Positions 24,363 to 37,910 of a stretch of 64,000 nucleotides of DNA are shown here, one piece after another (the stretch's first letter is position 1; each line of letters starts with the position of its first letter). The DNA is from Microcebus murinus. Its lineage: Eukaryota > Chordata > Mammalia > Primates > Cheirogaleidae. The notes under the pieces are model-generated. The model searched no databases. It saw only the letters and a program-made list of their open reading frames with translations, and was not told the DNA's origin. Position numbers and translations under genes: made by a program. The stretch covers positions 19,866,501 through 19,930,500 of the forward strand of contig NC_134112.1 in NCBI RefSeq assembly GCF_040939455.1. The letters run 5' to 3'.

Positions 24363-25639
24363 ACTATAGACTCTAGGCAATAGCTTGTAACAGTTTCCCT
24401 AGGATCTGTACTTGTCATTATAGTATCCTAAATGTATATAACTTCTCAGTCCACCATTTTTTGAATTTTTATAAATGTGGGGAAAAGAGCAATTTCCCTT
24501 TCCTTTTATAGTTTTATAATAAGGAAAAAAAGGCAACAGAAACTTGGTAATAAAAGGTAACTGAACCTCAGGCTCGGTGTCAGGAGACAACACCAATGGC
24601 AGAGGCTACCAAGCAAGAGGCAGGATCCATGTGAAAGAGCAGCCTGATCTCACCATGTGGGAATGCAGCCCCTGTGTGGCCAGGACTTCTGAGTTTTCAA
24701 GAGAAATTTTTTAAAGTCCCCTAGTTTTTTCATTTTGGCAACTAATAAATGTTTTAACAAAAACATTGTGTGAGCCAATTCTAATGTCTGGTCAAGAAGA
24801 TGAAACCAACTTATTCCTATGCTGCTCCTAAAGGCAAAAGAAGAGAGCACACCACTTCCTTGGGAAGGTGTAAGCAAAGCTAAGAAGGCTGTAAATTAGG
24901 GATACAACAAACAGGAGGCTGAATTTGGCAACCTCCAAGGCCCCTTCTAAACTAGAAAAAAATATAATAACTAGGGCAGTGATTTTCAAACGTCTTAAAA
25001 ATTGAAATCATAATTTCAAATTGAAACCCAATACACAAAACAAACAAAAAAACCCCTGAGGTATTCTATTCAGGTTGAAGGCTGACTTTCCTACCCTTCA
25101 TCCTGATGGCCCATGAGTCTCCACTGAGTCCCAGGGGTTCTACTAAAGCTCACTGTGGAAAACCAATTACTTTAGGGGTGGGTTTCTTAGGGTGAGAGGA
25201 AAGGATGCAAAGTCTAGGGCATATTCAAGAAGGTAGATGGAGTCACAATTTGAAGTAAAAATATGTCTTGCAAAATGTTCCACTATAAACTACTATAGAT
25301 AAGACCCAAGGCAGGAAGAAATCTAGTAGAACTACAATCTGAGAACTATAGTTTTCCCCATATTCCTCGAGTTCAGAAAACATGTGTAAGAGAAGATGCC
25401 ACTATGAGACTTAGAGACAAACTAGATGAAGCCACTTAAAAACTGAGAACTGTCTCCAGGTCTGTTATGAGCAAGAAAGATTTAAAAAAAAAAAAAAAAA
25501 ACTGAGAACTGGACTGAGAGCTCTGCACTTCAATCTCCATTATCCAACATTAGACCTGAGAGGAACTAGCTCATCCCAAATGTCAACAAAGACAGGGACC
25601 AAGGCCTAACCACACTACAGATTCACACTAAAACAATAA
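24363..25639. other. Intron; possible hAT relic at 24970-25180 and an A-run at 25481-25500
   Basis: No gene. 'cagtgattttcaaacgtctt' at 24976 resembles one end of common hAT fossils, and the text near 25150 could be the other end, but the middle is not recognisable. Confidence 0.35.
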
Positions 25640-26275
25640 GACACCATTTTCATCTATAAAATTAGCAAAGATTTTTTTTTAATGATAATTCCCATGTTGA
25701 GTGAGATGCTAAGAAGTGGACTTTCTTATGTGCTCCTGGAGGGAAAGTAAATTGATACAGCCTTTCTGAAGGGAAACATATGTATTACAAGCCTTTATAA
25801 ATACACATGCACCTTGGCCTGGCAATTCCACATCTGTAAATTTATCCTAAGGAAACAGTCACAAATGTACCAAGTTTTATCTTCAAAGATGTTCACTGCA
25901 GGAACATTTATGTTAATAAGGTGGTCAAAGCAACCAAATTATCCAACATTAAAAACTGATTAAATTAATTTTGACATGGCCATAGCATGTAGTATTAAGA
26001 TGCTATAATATTAATAATATTTATAATGACATGGAAAATATTTCTAAGATGAAATTAAGAGGAAACAAATAGGATTCCAAACACATTTTTCTAAGATGCT
26101 GCCAATTTTTAAAATAATGCATACATGTATACACACAAAGAGGAGAATGTTCATGGGAATTATGAGTATTTTTCATTTTCATTTCTGTGTTTATTTTTGT
26201 ATGAATTTAATAAATTTTCTACAATGATAATATTTAATGTAATTCTTTTAAATTGTTTTCAAAAGGTACATAAGA
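25640..26275 (+). mobile_element. L1M-type fragment (end of ORF2 plus 3' UTR)
   Basis: Decayed ORF2 tail is readable: 'gtgctcctggagggaaagta', 'ggcctggcaattccacatct', 'aaatttatcctaaggaaaca', 'atgttcactgcaggaacatt', 'attatccaacattaaaaact', with a T-rich 3' UTR ending 'ataaattttctacaatgata'. Confidence 0.75.
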
Positions 26276-26765
26276 TGAAAGAATTTTTGGTTGTTTTATT
26301 TTGTAAAAATTTTCTTTGTAGGTAGAAGTTAAATTGATTTCAGTATATAATCCAATCAAAAGTCATTCACTGCTAACACCTTTTTAAATAATTTTCCCAT
26401 TTTTCTTTCTCTCCTAGCAAACAGGGATATTTGTAGGCCTAAAGCATTCAGAGAAATTGCTGCCAATTGATCTAAATCCCAAAATAAGATAGGACTACAG
26501 GAGTACTCATGTGCTCCCTCTTTCTCAGTCCACTCCTGAGAGGCTGGGGTTTTGTTTAGTTTCTAATTCAAGTAAGTAAGGGGCCAATGGATGGCCCCCA
26601 TCTTTAGCTACTTGTATCAGCATTCTAATGCACGTTTGTTCCTACATGCAACTGGTCTGCTCTCTCCAACTGCACTGGGTGATCTTCTAAGACATGATCA
26701 TGAAGGAAGACACATTCTTTTGGCAATTCTCTAGAAGTTGCTCTGAAAACAGTGTTTCTGATATA

Positions 26766-27213
26766 TCGTGTTTCCCCGAAAATAAGACAGGGTCTTATAT
26801 TTATTTTTCCTCAAGAAGACACCCTAGGGCTTATTTTCAGGGAATGTGTTATTTTTTTAAGTATGGTACTACAATCTACATTTATTCAAATATAGTTAAG
26901 TCGTCTTCTTCTGGAACATCATCATAACTCTCCAAACCCCGAATTCCATCCTGAATTTCTTGCAACTCTATTTCCTTTAGAACCATTGGCCCCAATCTCT
27001 CATATCAAGCAATAGAGTTCTCATGGGGCACATGAGAAGGGCTGCTCATCTTCTTTCCCACTCCATGGCGAAATGCATGGGTTGTGCAGATACACTGCGT
27101 AGCCATGCTCATCACTAGGTCTTATTTTCAGGGTAGGGCTTATATTGGGCAAGTGCTTAGAAATCCTGCTAGGGCTTGTTTTATGAGTAGGTCTTATTTT
27201 AGGGGAAACAGGA
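26766..27213. mobile_element. Nonautonomous DNA transposon with about 20-bp terminal inverted repeats
   Basis: The left end tgtttccccgaaaataagac (26769-26788) and the right end gtcttattttaggggaaaca (27191-27210) are inverted repeats matching at 19 of 20 positions. With three more bases on each side the element is bounded by TA (26764-26765 and 27214-27215), so a TA duplication of Tc1/mariner type is possible. Variants of the terminal word recur inside ('gggcttattttcagggaatg', 'gtcttattttcagggtaggg'). No transposase is encoded. I recognise the terminal sequence as a family present in several mammals but cannot name it with certainty. Confidence 0.8.
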
Positions 27214-28365
27214 TACTTACTAATGATGATACTGTCAGGGAATACTTAAAGAATAACTCACATTTTCTATGCTGCTGTTGGTACTATCAACTCATAAAAT
27301 TATTAATAACCTGATAATTTCGATTAAGGCCTTAAAAATGTTCCTCTTCCTTGACTTCGTAATTAATACTATGGAAACCCATCTTAAGAAAAAAATCTTT
27401 TATTTATTTATTTTTTAAAAGAATGGTAAAAGCAAAAAATTAAACTCAACCCAAGTCTTAACAAGGGAATGGTTAATTAAATTATCTTTCATGGTCCTGG
27501 TGGATTCTCTACCTAGACAAAGCTGAAAGTTAGAATAGCTGAGAATAGAAGTGAGTCAGCAAAGTTTTTTAGACACCAAGAGTTGTAGGAATGCCTAGTC
27601 CTCCATACCTTTACTATTGAACCTGTATCGTATCTGGACCAGTACTTGATTGGAGGCTAAAGGAACTGCCATTTAACACATCACCTAGTGTTGACTATGA
27701 GAAATCCAGAAAAATTAATTCATAGTAAAAATGAGTTGAATCTTTTTCTATTTCCTGGGTATCCAATTGTTACATGACATTACCTATTACATTATATCAA
27801 ACATTGAGGTCAACAGCTTTCAAAACTTTATGGAGAATCATTTTTATTTTAAGAATAAGAGCCAAATTCAAGGAAGAATGCTATCAAACTAGAAACCAAA
27901 ATTTGGAAAGATGAAATACTTTATAATGTCATCTCTAGTCAAGCTTGTGAAAAACGTGCTTAAAAAAAGAACTATAAACCTAATTGGGATGTAACAAATA
28001 ATTTATCTCAAATGACATAAAGCATAAACTTTTCAACTGCTTGCAACTTAACACCAGAAAGATGATGAAGCCTGTTCTTACTCCAAGATGATAATTGCTT
28101 TTTAAGCACAAATGGATCATAAAAATTCCAGTGACAAAACTGAGAGTCCCAAAACAACTTGATAGTTAAAACACAATCACAGCAAAGGAGTATTGTCCAC
28201 GGTACCTGCAATGACTGCTTAATCCCAGGAGTGATAAATATAGGTATGTAAGTTGTTAAGTGTGTATCTCATTAGCAAAATAATACCCTGACACCAGAGA
28301 AAATTTTTGGCAGAAACAGAAGGCATGCCTTCAGAAGCTCCCTGAAGAATTGCCAACTGCCCTGG
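27214..28365. other. Intron, no recognised feature
   Basis: AT-rich, with no repeat or coding sequence I can support. Confidence 0.45.
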
Positions 28366-28369
28366 GGCA

Positions 28370-28465
28370 AGACCATAGAATTCAACAAATATGTATTGAT
28401 CGCCTACAGCATGCCACACTGGGCTCTGTGCTAGGCACTGAGACACAGTAGTGAACAATGTCAGT
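28370..28465 (+). mobile_element. Ancient repeat relic (MIR-like)
   Basis: 'aacaaatatgtattgatcgc', 'gggctctgtgctaggcactg' and 'gagacacagtagtgaacaat' match the common 'aggcactg...cagtgaacaa' repeat. Confidence 0.55.
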
Positions 28466-28773
28466 TAGGTCTGGCAGTTAATCCTAGCCTGGAAATATAC
28501 TAAAACCAGACTGAAAATCCACATCAATGAAAATGTATAGTACTTATCTACTAAATAGCTTGGGGTCCTGGAATAAAAATAAATTGCAAGCATAGCTATG
28601 AATTTTTTCTAACAAGATGGGTGCTAGTATAAAAAATACACTATAATAATCTATATTGAACTATATAGTTCCTATTAGTTACTATTAATTTCAATCAAAA
28701 TGATTGATTCATCTGATAATATATTTTAATAAAAATTACATTATGATACAACTGCTCGTATTTCACCTTGTCT

Positions 28774-28810
28774 CAAATAAATAAATAAATAGGTAGATAG
28801 ACAGATAGAA
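28774..28810. repeat. Compound (AATA)n/(GATA)n microsatellite
   Basis: Short run of AAAT units followed by 'aggtagatagacagatagaa'. Confidence 0.85.
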
Positions 28811-28905
28811 GCAACACCATTTTATTTTTTCAAATATTCAAATGATCATCCCCAATAGCAAAAGGCTGGACCAAGAGGTAATATTTGTCCACCTTTATAT
28901 ATATA

Positions 28906-29212
28906 TATATTTTTTTCTTTCTTTCTTTTTTTAGATACAATCTTTCTCTGTTACTCAGGCTAGAGTACAGTGGTATCATCATAGCTCACTAAAACCTCAA
29001 CTCTGGACTCAAGTGTTCCTCCTATCTTAGCCTCCTGATCAGCTGGGACTACAGGCACATGCCACCAGCTAGTTTTTTTTTAATGTTTCTGTAGAGATAG
29101 GGTCTTATTTATTTGTCTATGCTACTCTCAAACTCCTGGCCTCAAGTGATCCTCCTGCTTTGGCCTCCCAAAATGCTGGGATTACAAGCATGAGCCACTA
29201 TGCCTGGCTCAT
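28906..29212 (-). mobile_element. Alu, minus strand
   Basis: T-rich left end, then 'tctgttactcaggctagagt', 'tcatcatagctcactaaaac', 'cagctgggactacaggcaca', 'ctgggattacaagcatgagc'. Several substitutions indicate an old copy. Flanks 'cacctttata' and 'catctttata' may be its target-site duplication. Confidence 0.92.
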
Positions 29213-31365
29213 CTTTATAATTATTATCTATAAAAGAAAGTCATGTTCCTTGGGGCTATAAATCATATAATAAACACCTTTATACACATCTTCCAATCAT
29301 GAAGAACCCTATACATAATAGTGGCTCAATAAATATTTGAAAGAACAATCTCTTAAACTGAATCTCTTAATCCTTAAATTTTATTAAAGAAATATTCTAT
29401 TCCTTCTAAGAATTCTTATTTTTTACTATCCTGAACTATTTTGAACTATTTTGACACATCATATGGAACATTTATAGATTGACTAACACTTCAAGACTCA
29501 AAATCACCATATGGTACATTTCCTAAGACGAATCTGAAGAAATCAAACTAAGTACACACATAAGTTTATATGAAAAACAGTAAGAAATATTCTATTTTTC
29601 TGTTGTTTCTTGAAATCTGATCAAAATCTAAGTTTGAATTTAAGTGTATAGGAAAAAAAATAAAAATGGTTTATCTCAAGACATTTTGCAGTTTTTAAAC
29701 TAGCTCCACAAAATATGAGGATTTCATCTGTATTTAGTGTGCCTAACAATAAAGTTTGTGGACAAGCAGAGTGTTGAAACTTTGTCAAGAAATATTTTAA
29801 ATATTAAAAAACTATGTCAACCCTTGTTCTGTTCATGACTAAACTTGATATAATCAAGAAAAATTAGTTTCGGATGTGAGATACTTCAGGGATTTGAAGT
29901 AGTTCACTAAATAGGAAGCTAAATCCAATTACTTTTCTGAAGATTTGGCATCTTTAACTGAAAACCAATATTTCAATTAACATTAGACAAATATCCGAGC
30001 TTATCCACATGTTCCAGGCATCCTTTCTGGCTAACAAGTAGGCTGCATTTCTGTATATAATTATTCCCGTATGCATATATATGGTCTGCATTATACTGGA
30101 GATATACAAGGGGAAAAAAAGGAAAATTTTAAATTCTTCTGTGGTCCATTTCTGCATGTGCACACCCCAAATTTAACCTTTCTATATAATTTTATCTTTG
30201 TTTCTAAATTAAAAACATGCCAATACAAATCTGGTTTTTTTTTAATATGTGATATTTCAAACTACCAAAATGGTATTAATGTCAAAGGCACTCCCGAAAT
30301 CACTTCAATCTACCCAGAAATTACAAACAAAGAAACAAAAAAACAGCTTTATCATCAAATATTATTGCCTTTAGCTTGCCGGAAACTGAAAAGTGACTCA
30401 GATACTCTGACCCAGAATACTTATCTACGTGGCTCCCTTAACTTCAAGAGACACTTTCTGAGCAAGAGTGGCATCAAGGAGAAAAGGTGTAGCTCACTGT
30501 CAATCAACAGAAGCCCTTCAAAATAGAAGAAAAAATCCTCAAGAGCACAGAACATGGTTAGCACAGCATATATGCCTACAGCTCCAGGATGCCAAACTCA
30601 TTTCATCTCCTGTTATCTAAATCAAATGTCAAATTTTATATTAATGCTATGTAACACAGCATATAATTTTTCTGACTAGGACTTTTAGATCAAGCAATAT
30701 TTATTTATTAAGAACCAGCAAAGAATATTATCACAGCATCACTGTCGTTATCATGCAGTGTTTAACTTTAGAAATTATTTTCAATTTATTTTCTAACGGT
30801 GAAGACCTTTTAACAAACTAAAAGAATGCATGTATGCAAATGGATGTGTGTGAAGGTGTGCACATTTAGTAAAATACCATGTATAAAGATCTCGATCTTT
30901 TGGTAATGTCATCCATCCAAAACAATAATAAGAATTATGGGGGGGGGGATCATGGAGAGAATAAGGAAGCAACATGCTTAAACTCCCACAAGGGATCATA
31001 AATAAAGTCCATGCCCTAAAACCAATTCACAAAAAGCACTAACAAGAACTTTAGGCCCCTGCTCAGCATCCACTATTCTTAATTTATGTATCAAACAAAC
31101 AAACTTGGTAACCTATTTCCTAAACCTACTAAAACTAATAAATCAGGAATCAGCAGGGCCATTACAAACCAGGAAAAGAAAGAAACAGAAAATAACATCT
31201 CAAAATCCAACAGAAAGCAAGAGCTTGGATTTTATATTTTTCAAATGTACACAAAAGAATTTTAAGTAGCATATTTGTCTGGACCATCTGCTGAAAGGAC
31301 AAACAATACTTGATGGGCCTTAAATGTCAGAATACCACCAGGCTTAGTCCTCAGACCTGTTTTCT
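29213..31365. other. Intron, no recognised feature
   Basis: AT-rich. The plus-strand frame at 30071-30526 (151 codons) has biased, low-complexity composition and no domain; I regard it as chance. A G9 run lies at about 30940-30948. Confidence 0.45.
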
Positions 31366-31480
31366 GCTTCAGTGCTTCTCAAATTGAGTCATAACCCATA
31401 TCAGTGGTGTATAAAATCAATTAAATGGGTCATAAACATGTTTTTGTATGTGCTAGCATGGGACATTCTAGTTAAAATAC
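31366..31480 (+). mobile_element. hAT-type DNA transposon relic
   Basis: 'cagtgcttctcaaattgagt' and 'aatcaattaaatgggtcata' match a familiar family that begins 'cagtggttctcaaa' and contains 'aatcaatttagtgggt'. Family name uncertain. Confidence 0.45.
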
Positions 31481-31924
31481 ATATATTCTCTGAAGTATGG
31501 CGTATTCATTGAAGTAGGTAGAGGCTATCTCTGATTAATTTTTATTACCTCGCTCTTCACAGTACCTAACATAGGGTTAGTATATAAATGAGCAACAAAA
31601 TGTTCTATCAGGAATATATGAACCATATATTAATAGAAATCATCTAGACAGTGAGAGCATATCAACTGAGAAGAGCAGCAGATCTGGCAGAACATCAATA
31701 TGTGAAGGCAGGAGAACAAAAAAGAAATGGTCATAGGAATGGCTATGTTTTTGAGGTAACCAAGGAAAATTTTTTACAAAGTAGGATTGGACAATACTGT
31801 CAACCATAGCAGAAAGGCCACGTGATATTCTAACTAGAAAAAAAAAATCTGTCAGATTTGGCAATCAAAAGGTCAAGGGTGACCTTCATTCAGAGGCAGA
31901 GGGAGAAGCCACATTAAAAGTAGA

Positions 31925-33600
31925 CAATTAAAGAAGACACAAATAATGAAAATATATCTTGTGTTCATGGATTGGAAGACTTATATTTAAATGTCCATAT
32001 ACCCAAAGCAATTTGTAGATTCAATGCAATCCCTATCAAAGTCCCAATGGCATATTTTGCAGAAATAGAAAAAGTAATCCTAAAATTCATATGGAATCAC
32101 CAAGTGCCCTGATGAACCAAAACAATCTTGAGAAAGAAGAATAAAACTGGAGGCCTCATATTTTCTGTTTTCAAAATATATTACAAAGCTACAGTAATCA
32201 AAACAGTATGGTACTAACATAAAGTCAGACATATAGACCAATGGAATAGAATAGAGAGATCAGAAATAAACCTACATACATACAGCCAAATGATCCTCAG
32301 CAACCAATCAAAAGAGAAAGGATAATCGCCTCAACAAATGGCAATGGGAAAATTGGATATCCATATGCAAAAGAAGGAAACAAAGCCCTTATCTTACAAC
32401 ATACACAAAAATCAACTCAAAGTGGATTGAAGACCTGAAACTATAAAAGTCCTAGAAGGAAATACAGATGGAAATCTTCATAATATTGGTCTTGGCAATG
32501 ATTTCATGGATATGATATCAAACACACAGGCAAAAAAAGCAAAAATAGACAAGTAGGACTATATCAAACCAAAAAGCTTCTGTGCAGCAAAGGAAACAAT
32601 TAGAGTAAAAATGTAACCCACAGAATGGGAGAAAATATTTGGGAATCATATCTGAAAAGAGGTTAATATCCAAACTAATTCCTATAGCTCAATAACAACA
32701 AAAAAACCCAAATAACCCAACTTAAAAATGGACAAAGGACTTGAAAAGACATTTTTCCAAAGAAGCAATACAAATGGACAACAGTTATATTAAAAGGTGT
32801 TGAACATTACTAATTATAAGGGAAATGCAAATCAAAATCACATGAGATATCCCCTCAAACCTGTTAGGATAGCCATTATCCAAAAAATAATAATAACAGA
32901 AAACAACAAGTGTTGGCAAGGATGTGGAGAAATTGGAGCCCTTGTGTACTGTTGGTGGAAATACAAAATGGTGCAGCCACTATGGAAAACAGTGTGGAAA
33001 TTTCTCACAAAACTAAAAAACAGTTTTGCTATATCATCTAGCAATCCCACTTTGGATATTTATCCAATAGAACTGAAAAAAAGATCTTGAGGAGATATTT
33101 GCTCTCCCATGTTCACTGTAGCATTACAACAGCCAAGAGGTGAAAACGACCTAAATGTCCATTGACAGATGGATGAAGAAAATGCCATATATACCTACAA
33201 TGGAATATTATTCAGCCTTACAAAAAGAAATAAGTCCTTTTACATGCTACTCAAGGATGAACCTCAAGGACATGAGCCTAAGTGATGTAAGTCAATCACA
33301 GAAGGACAAATACTATGTGATTCCACTTATATAAAGTATCTAGCATAGACAAACTCCTAAAAGCAGAAAGGTGGTTGCTAGGACCAGGAAGGAGGGGGAA
33401 ATAGGGAGTTGTTGTGCAATGGTATAGAGTTTTAGTTATGCACAATAAAAATGCTCTAGAGATTTTCTGTATAACAATGGATATATAGTTAAAAACAAAA
33501 CTGTAGTGTACACTTAAAATTTGTTAATAGGGTAGATTTCATATTATAGAGTTTTTTAAACCATAGTTTTGTTTCAAAAATAGGTAGAGAAATGAAATGG
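31925..33600 (+). mobile_element. 5'-truncated old L1 (L1M-type), about 1.7 kb
   Basis: The last third of ORF2 plus 3' UTR, easily read despite many stops: 'gtagattcaatgcaatccct', 'ttcatatggaatcaccaagt', 'aaaagcttctgtgcagcaaa', 'aagtgttggcaaggatgtgg', 'tacaatggaatattattcag'. The 3' UTR ends 'cttaaaatttgttaataggg'. The frame at 32797-33090 (97 codons) is a surviving piece of ORF2. Antisense to BBS9. Confidence 0.92.
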
Positions 33601-34744
33601 GGAGTGAGAAAGCAGAAAAAATAAAAGTATGGTATATATTTCTTATGAGATAAGTATGTGAAAAGGAGAAAAAAAGATGGGTTATGTCTAGAAGAGAAAC
33701 ACAAAGAAAAGTTGCAGGAGGTAGGTCTATGTAGGGATAAACCTCAACATGCTTTTTAGGCTGCAAAGAAGGAAAAGAGAGAGGGAAAGATCAAAATATA
33801 AGAGTTAGAGCAACTAACTAATAAATCAGTACTCCAGAAGCCAGTGGAAGGTGAAAGGGATCAAGGGAAGGGCTGAATTTAAAGCAAAACAAGGAACCTC
33901 ATCCTCTGACACAAGAAGGGCAGTAGGAGAGTTGGGGATGGGTGTAGAAGAGTTTCCAGAAGGATTGGGGAGACAACGGAGACATACCTGAGGGTCTTAA
34001 TCTTCCTGACAAGATAGGATATAAGGTTGTCTCCTCAGAGTGAGAGAGAGGAGGCTGAGTAGTGGGCTTGAGGTTTGCTTACATGGTTGAAAAAAATGGG
34101 AGAGGTGACTGACCAAGGTGAAGCTAGGATTTTAGGCAAATGAGTCTGGAGGCATGAATTTCAAGTGGCAGCAGGAAAAGAGAATGTTCTGAGGAGGCTA
34201 AACTTTCTAAAGAAAAGGAAGGTACAGAGCAAGGGACTCATGGGTACTACGGGAAGAAAATTTGAAATTATCAGTACTGGATTCCATGTCTAAAGAAAAC
34301 AAGGAACATGGAAATAAATTGAAGAATGATCCATCTCTTCTTTAACATCCATCTTTCTCTGTAAGTCAATTTGGTAAACAGTCACAGAGTACTTCTCTCA
34401 CTATGTCACTATTCTGTGCACTGGTGGGCAAGAGAAGAGACAGTCCTGGCTGTCCAAGCTTATAGCTCACCAGAAGAAAAGAGACAAGTACCCAAAGAAC
34501 TATAATGTAAGGCAGAATAATATAAGTAAATTTCATAACAGAGGCTTAACAATCATGCTCCTAAGGTTTAAGGAAGGAGAGATCACAGATGTCTGGGAGG
34601 AACAGGGTTAAATAAAAAAGGCTTCAAAGAGAAGAGGGACTTTGTGGGAAGCTTCCATAAAGGAATATGAGGGAAAGAAAAGAGAAGTTCAGGTAGTAAA
34701 AATAATAATACTAAGGCATGGTGAGAGAAATGCATATGGTAAAT
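33601..34744. other. Intron, purine-rich on the plus strand, no recognised feature
   Basis: Rich in GAGA and AAGG words (for example 33590-34300) but neither a clean simple repeat nor a named family. Confidence 0.45.
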
Positions 34745-35312
34745 TTGATCCAAAAAGAATAGTCTAACAGACACATGAAAAAATGTCCAACATCATCAGG
34801 AAAGTGCTAAGAACATGCAAATTAAAACCACAATGAGCTACTACTACACACCTACTAGAATGCCTATAATCAAAAAAAAAACAGACAATAATAAACAATG
34901 GTGAGGATGTGGAAGAACTGGAACCCTCACACATTGCTAGTAAGAATATAAAAAGGTGCAACCACTGAGGAAAACAGTGATAGATGAACTTCAAAAATAT
35001 TATATTAGCTAAAAGAACCCAGACACGAAAGACTACATATTGTATAATACCATTTATATGAAATATCCAGAAAAGAACAACCTATGGAGATAGAAAATAG
35101 AGTAGTAGTTTCTTGTGTTTGGAGTGGGAGTGAGGATTAAGTATAAATGGGCACAAGGGAGCTTTCTGGAGAATGGTAATGTTCTAAATTGGACTGTGGT
35201 GATAGTTGCACAACTCCATAAATTTATTAAAAATTCTTAAATGGTACACTTACAATAGGTGAATTTTGGCATGCAAATTATGTATCAATAAAGCTGTATG
35301 GGTTTTTTTTTA
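34745..35312 (+). mobile_element. Old L1 (L1M-type) fragment, internally deleted
   Basis: 'aaaaaatgtccaacatcatc', 'aaaccacaatgagctactac', 'ggtgaggatgtggaagaact' are ORF2 3' sequence. At about 34990 it jumps to the end of the element ('gtataataccatttatatga', 'ttctaaattggactgtggtg', 'aaatggtacacttacaatag'), so some hundreds of bases of ORF2 are missing. Confidence 0.85.
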
Positions 35313-37189
35313 AGAGGACAGGCCAGCTTGACTGGCATGTAAGTTCTGTAGAAATAAGAGCTAAGATTGGAAGGAGTTGGGTGCAAGTCTTAATTTAATA
35401 GACCACAGGGATGGCCTGAAGGTCCTGGAATGGAATAAGACTAAAACAAATAAAAACTACCGATAAAAACATGCATAAAATTAACCTTATATAATGTGTC
35501 AGACAAGTAGTTGACACATTTGACCATAAGGACCAGGACCTGTGGGCTTCCTTGAGACCATGAACTCAACAAGGACAGATCCTCTTATATACCTTTACCT
35601 TGAATCACAAAGGTGGGATAAAAGATAGAAGGTGATGGCCGGAAGCCAGTCCTAGATGGGGTGAAGGGAAGTGGAGAGATCAATATTTTGGCAGGGGCGT
35701 ATATTTCCCTGCAATCTAGTATCCTGCTATAAAAGATGTGGAAATCATATAAAAGGAAAGTTAAAACCAAAAATACAGGTGGCCCATCAGGGAGCATGGT
35801 GAATTTGGATAGCTGCTGATCTTACCGCATGATATTATATTAATGATTCTAAGGTAATATATTTTCCCATTTAAATCCATTTAAAGCCCAAAGTTCAGAG
35901 TGCCTTTCTTTTAAATACATTAAATCATTTTTCCTACTATTAAATTGTTCCTGGATATACAGCTGGGCCTCACAAAAGTATCTTTAAAATTACATCACCT
36001 CAATTTAACCTTGGTTACATCTGGTACTTTCAAACAACACTCTGAGCACTATTAGCTATTTTATTAATATACAAAGAAAAACATACCAGTGCTGATATAA
36101 CTGCTCAGCTATTCATAGATATTCTTACAAAGACAGTATATATTTTTCTTTGATTGAGAAAGATAACAAAATAATCTCTTTGGGAAACTGGCTTTGTTTT
36201 CCTTTATTTAAAGAAAGGGAGAAAATGGGGGCAAGAGAAGGAAGGTGGAGGGGAGGGCTGTGAGGGTTATAAGGGTTGTAATAATTGTTAATTCACAATT
36301 CAAACCATTCAGAACTCCATTTGCAGAAAACTAGTACAAAAGGAATAATTGTGCTAGATAGGATTAAACAGGAAGACAGATAACATAAATGAAAGAAATC
36401 CTCATACAATTACAGATAATTGGAGGCCACTTATATATTTTTCTCTCATCACTGACACCAAAAGATAAGATTTTCATTTCCCTATAATAATGGGGCCATT
36501 AATAGTTTTATTGTATATTAGAAACATCTTACTTCTGAGTATATCTCAAAGGACTAATTTTTTTAAAAGATCAAACAACAAACAGAATAAAATTTTGGCA
36601 GAAGAGGACCTCTGATTACTTCTGGCTTAGAATGCTTTATTTTAGACAGGTGATCAAATTTCTAAATCTGATAAACTTATCAAGATAAAAATCCTAATAC
36701 TAAATTTACAATATAGGCAGTTGTTCAAGTTAACACTAGCAAGCAGAAAACTCAAATACGAATTGAAGAACATGCAGATAAAGAAGTATGCATTCAATTT
36801 ATAAAAAGCACACATGCCCCAGGGAAGTAAAGCATACCAGATGGTTATTAAAAGTAGAATGTTTTTATACGATAATAGGCCTGTTCTCCCCTTGATGTAT
36901 GTGCAACCCCCATTAATGTCAATTAGCATTACATACCTAAATCCAGGGAAGCATAACGCCAATGTTATAATATTACTTTGGACTTAGATATCTTCTCTGA
37001 AACTAATTCAGTTGCACAAAGCCCTGTAGATGATTATCTTTACAGTCACCCAGTAAATGCTGACTGGCTAACTGCACTGCAGTCTAGGGGATGACACGAA
37101 ATGACCCCTAAGGCCCCACTGGTTTCTGAAATTCTAAACTGATGAAAATTTAAGATTCCAAGTCCTTTGCCATAACTGTGATGCAGGTA
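35313..37189. other. Intron, no recognised feature
   Basis: No coding sequence or repeat that I can name. Confidence 0.45.
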
Positions 37190-37365
37190 CAATAAATATT
37201 TATTGAGAATTTTACTAGAAGATAACCACCATGCTAGGTGCTACTCAGGTTTTAAGGAGTCCACAGATGAAAATGAAGAAGGTGAAGCTCAGAAAATGAA
37301 GTGACACACACCCAAAGTCAAAGAGCTAGAAACAGATGGAATTCAAGTCTGTTGACGCAAAATTT
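37190..37365 (+). mobile_element. MIR-like fragment
   Basis: 'ataaatatttattgagaatt', 'accatgctaggtgctactca' and 'acccaaagtcaaagagctag' follow the MIR order. Confidence 0.5.
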
Positions 37366-37594
37366 GATGGCTTTTTTTTTTTAAAAAAAAAACAGTATCT
37401 GAATGCATGGTTGTTCCCTGATCACCTAAAATTGCCTCCCACCTACCTACTGCTATTCACATCTAACAAGTGAAAAATCACTGGGTCAGTGATAGTTTGT
37501 TCATGAACAAAAATTGAAAATGATTAAAAGAAAGAAAAAACTCAAGAAAAGAGACATTACAAGAAACAATAAAAAATTGAGTTGGCAACTCTTT

Positions 37595-37910
37595 GTACCT
37601 AGAACTGTCCTGTCCACGAAGGTAGCCACAGCTACATGTGGCTATTCATCAGTTGAAATATGCAACAAGCACAAAATAAACCAGATTTTGAAAACTTACT
37701 ATGAAATATAAAATATTTCATTAATAACTTTATTTGATTAGGTGTTGAAATGATATTTTAAATATACAGGGTTAAATAAAATACATTGTTAAGACTAACA
37801 AGTTTCACTTGTTTCATCTTACTCTTTTAATGTGGCTTCTAGGAAATTAAAAATTACATATGTAGCTCACATTTATGGCTTGAACAAATTTTTTTCAGAC
37901 AGCACTGGGC
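37595..37910. mobile_element. DNA transposon fossil (hAT-like, 'cagtgctgtcc' ends)
   Basis: The left end has 'agaactgtcctgtccacgaa' and 'agccacagctacatgtggct'. The right end has 'acatatgtagctcacattta' and 'cagacagcactgggcca', whose reverse complement begins with a cagtgctgtc-type word. I recognise the family by these ends and the AT-rich middle, not by name. Confidence 0.6.

Noticed and set aside
30071..30526. 151-codon plus-strand frame
   Set aside because: Intronic, no domain, no repeat-derived protein similarity and no splice or promoter context. Probably chance.
30540..30600. Possible U6 snRNA pseudogene ('ggttagcacagcatatatgc')
   Set aside because: Only a few words resemble U6, and neither the start nor the 3' region is present.
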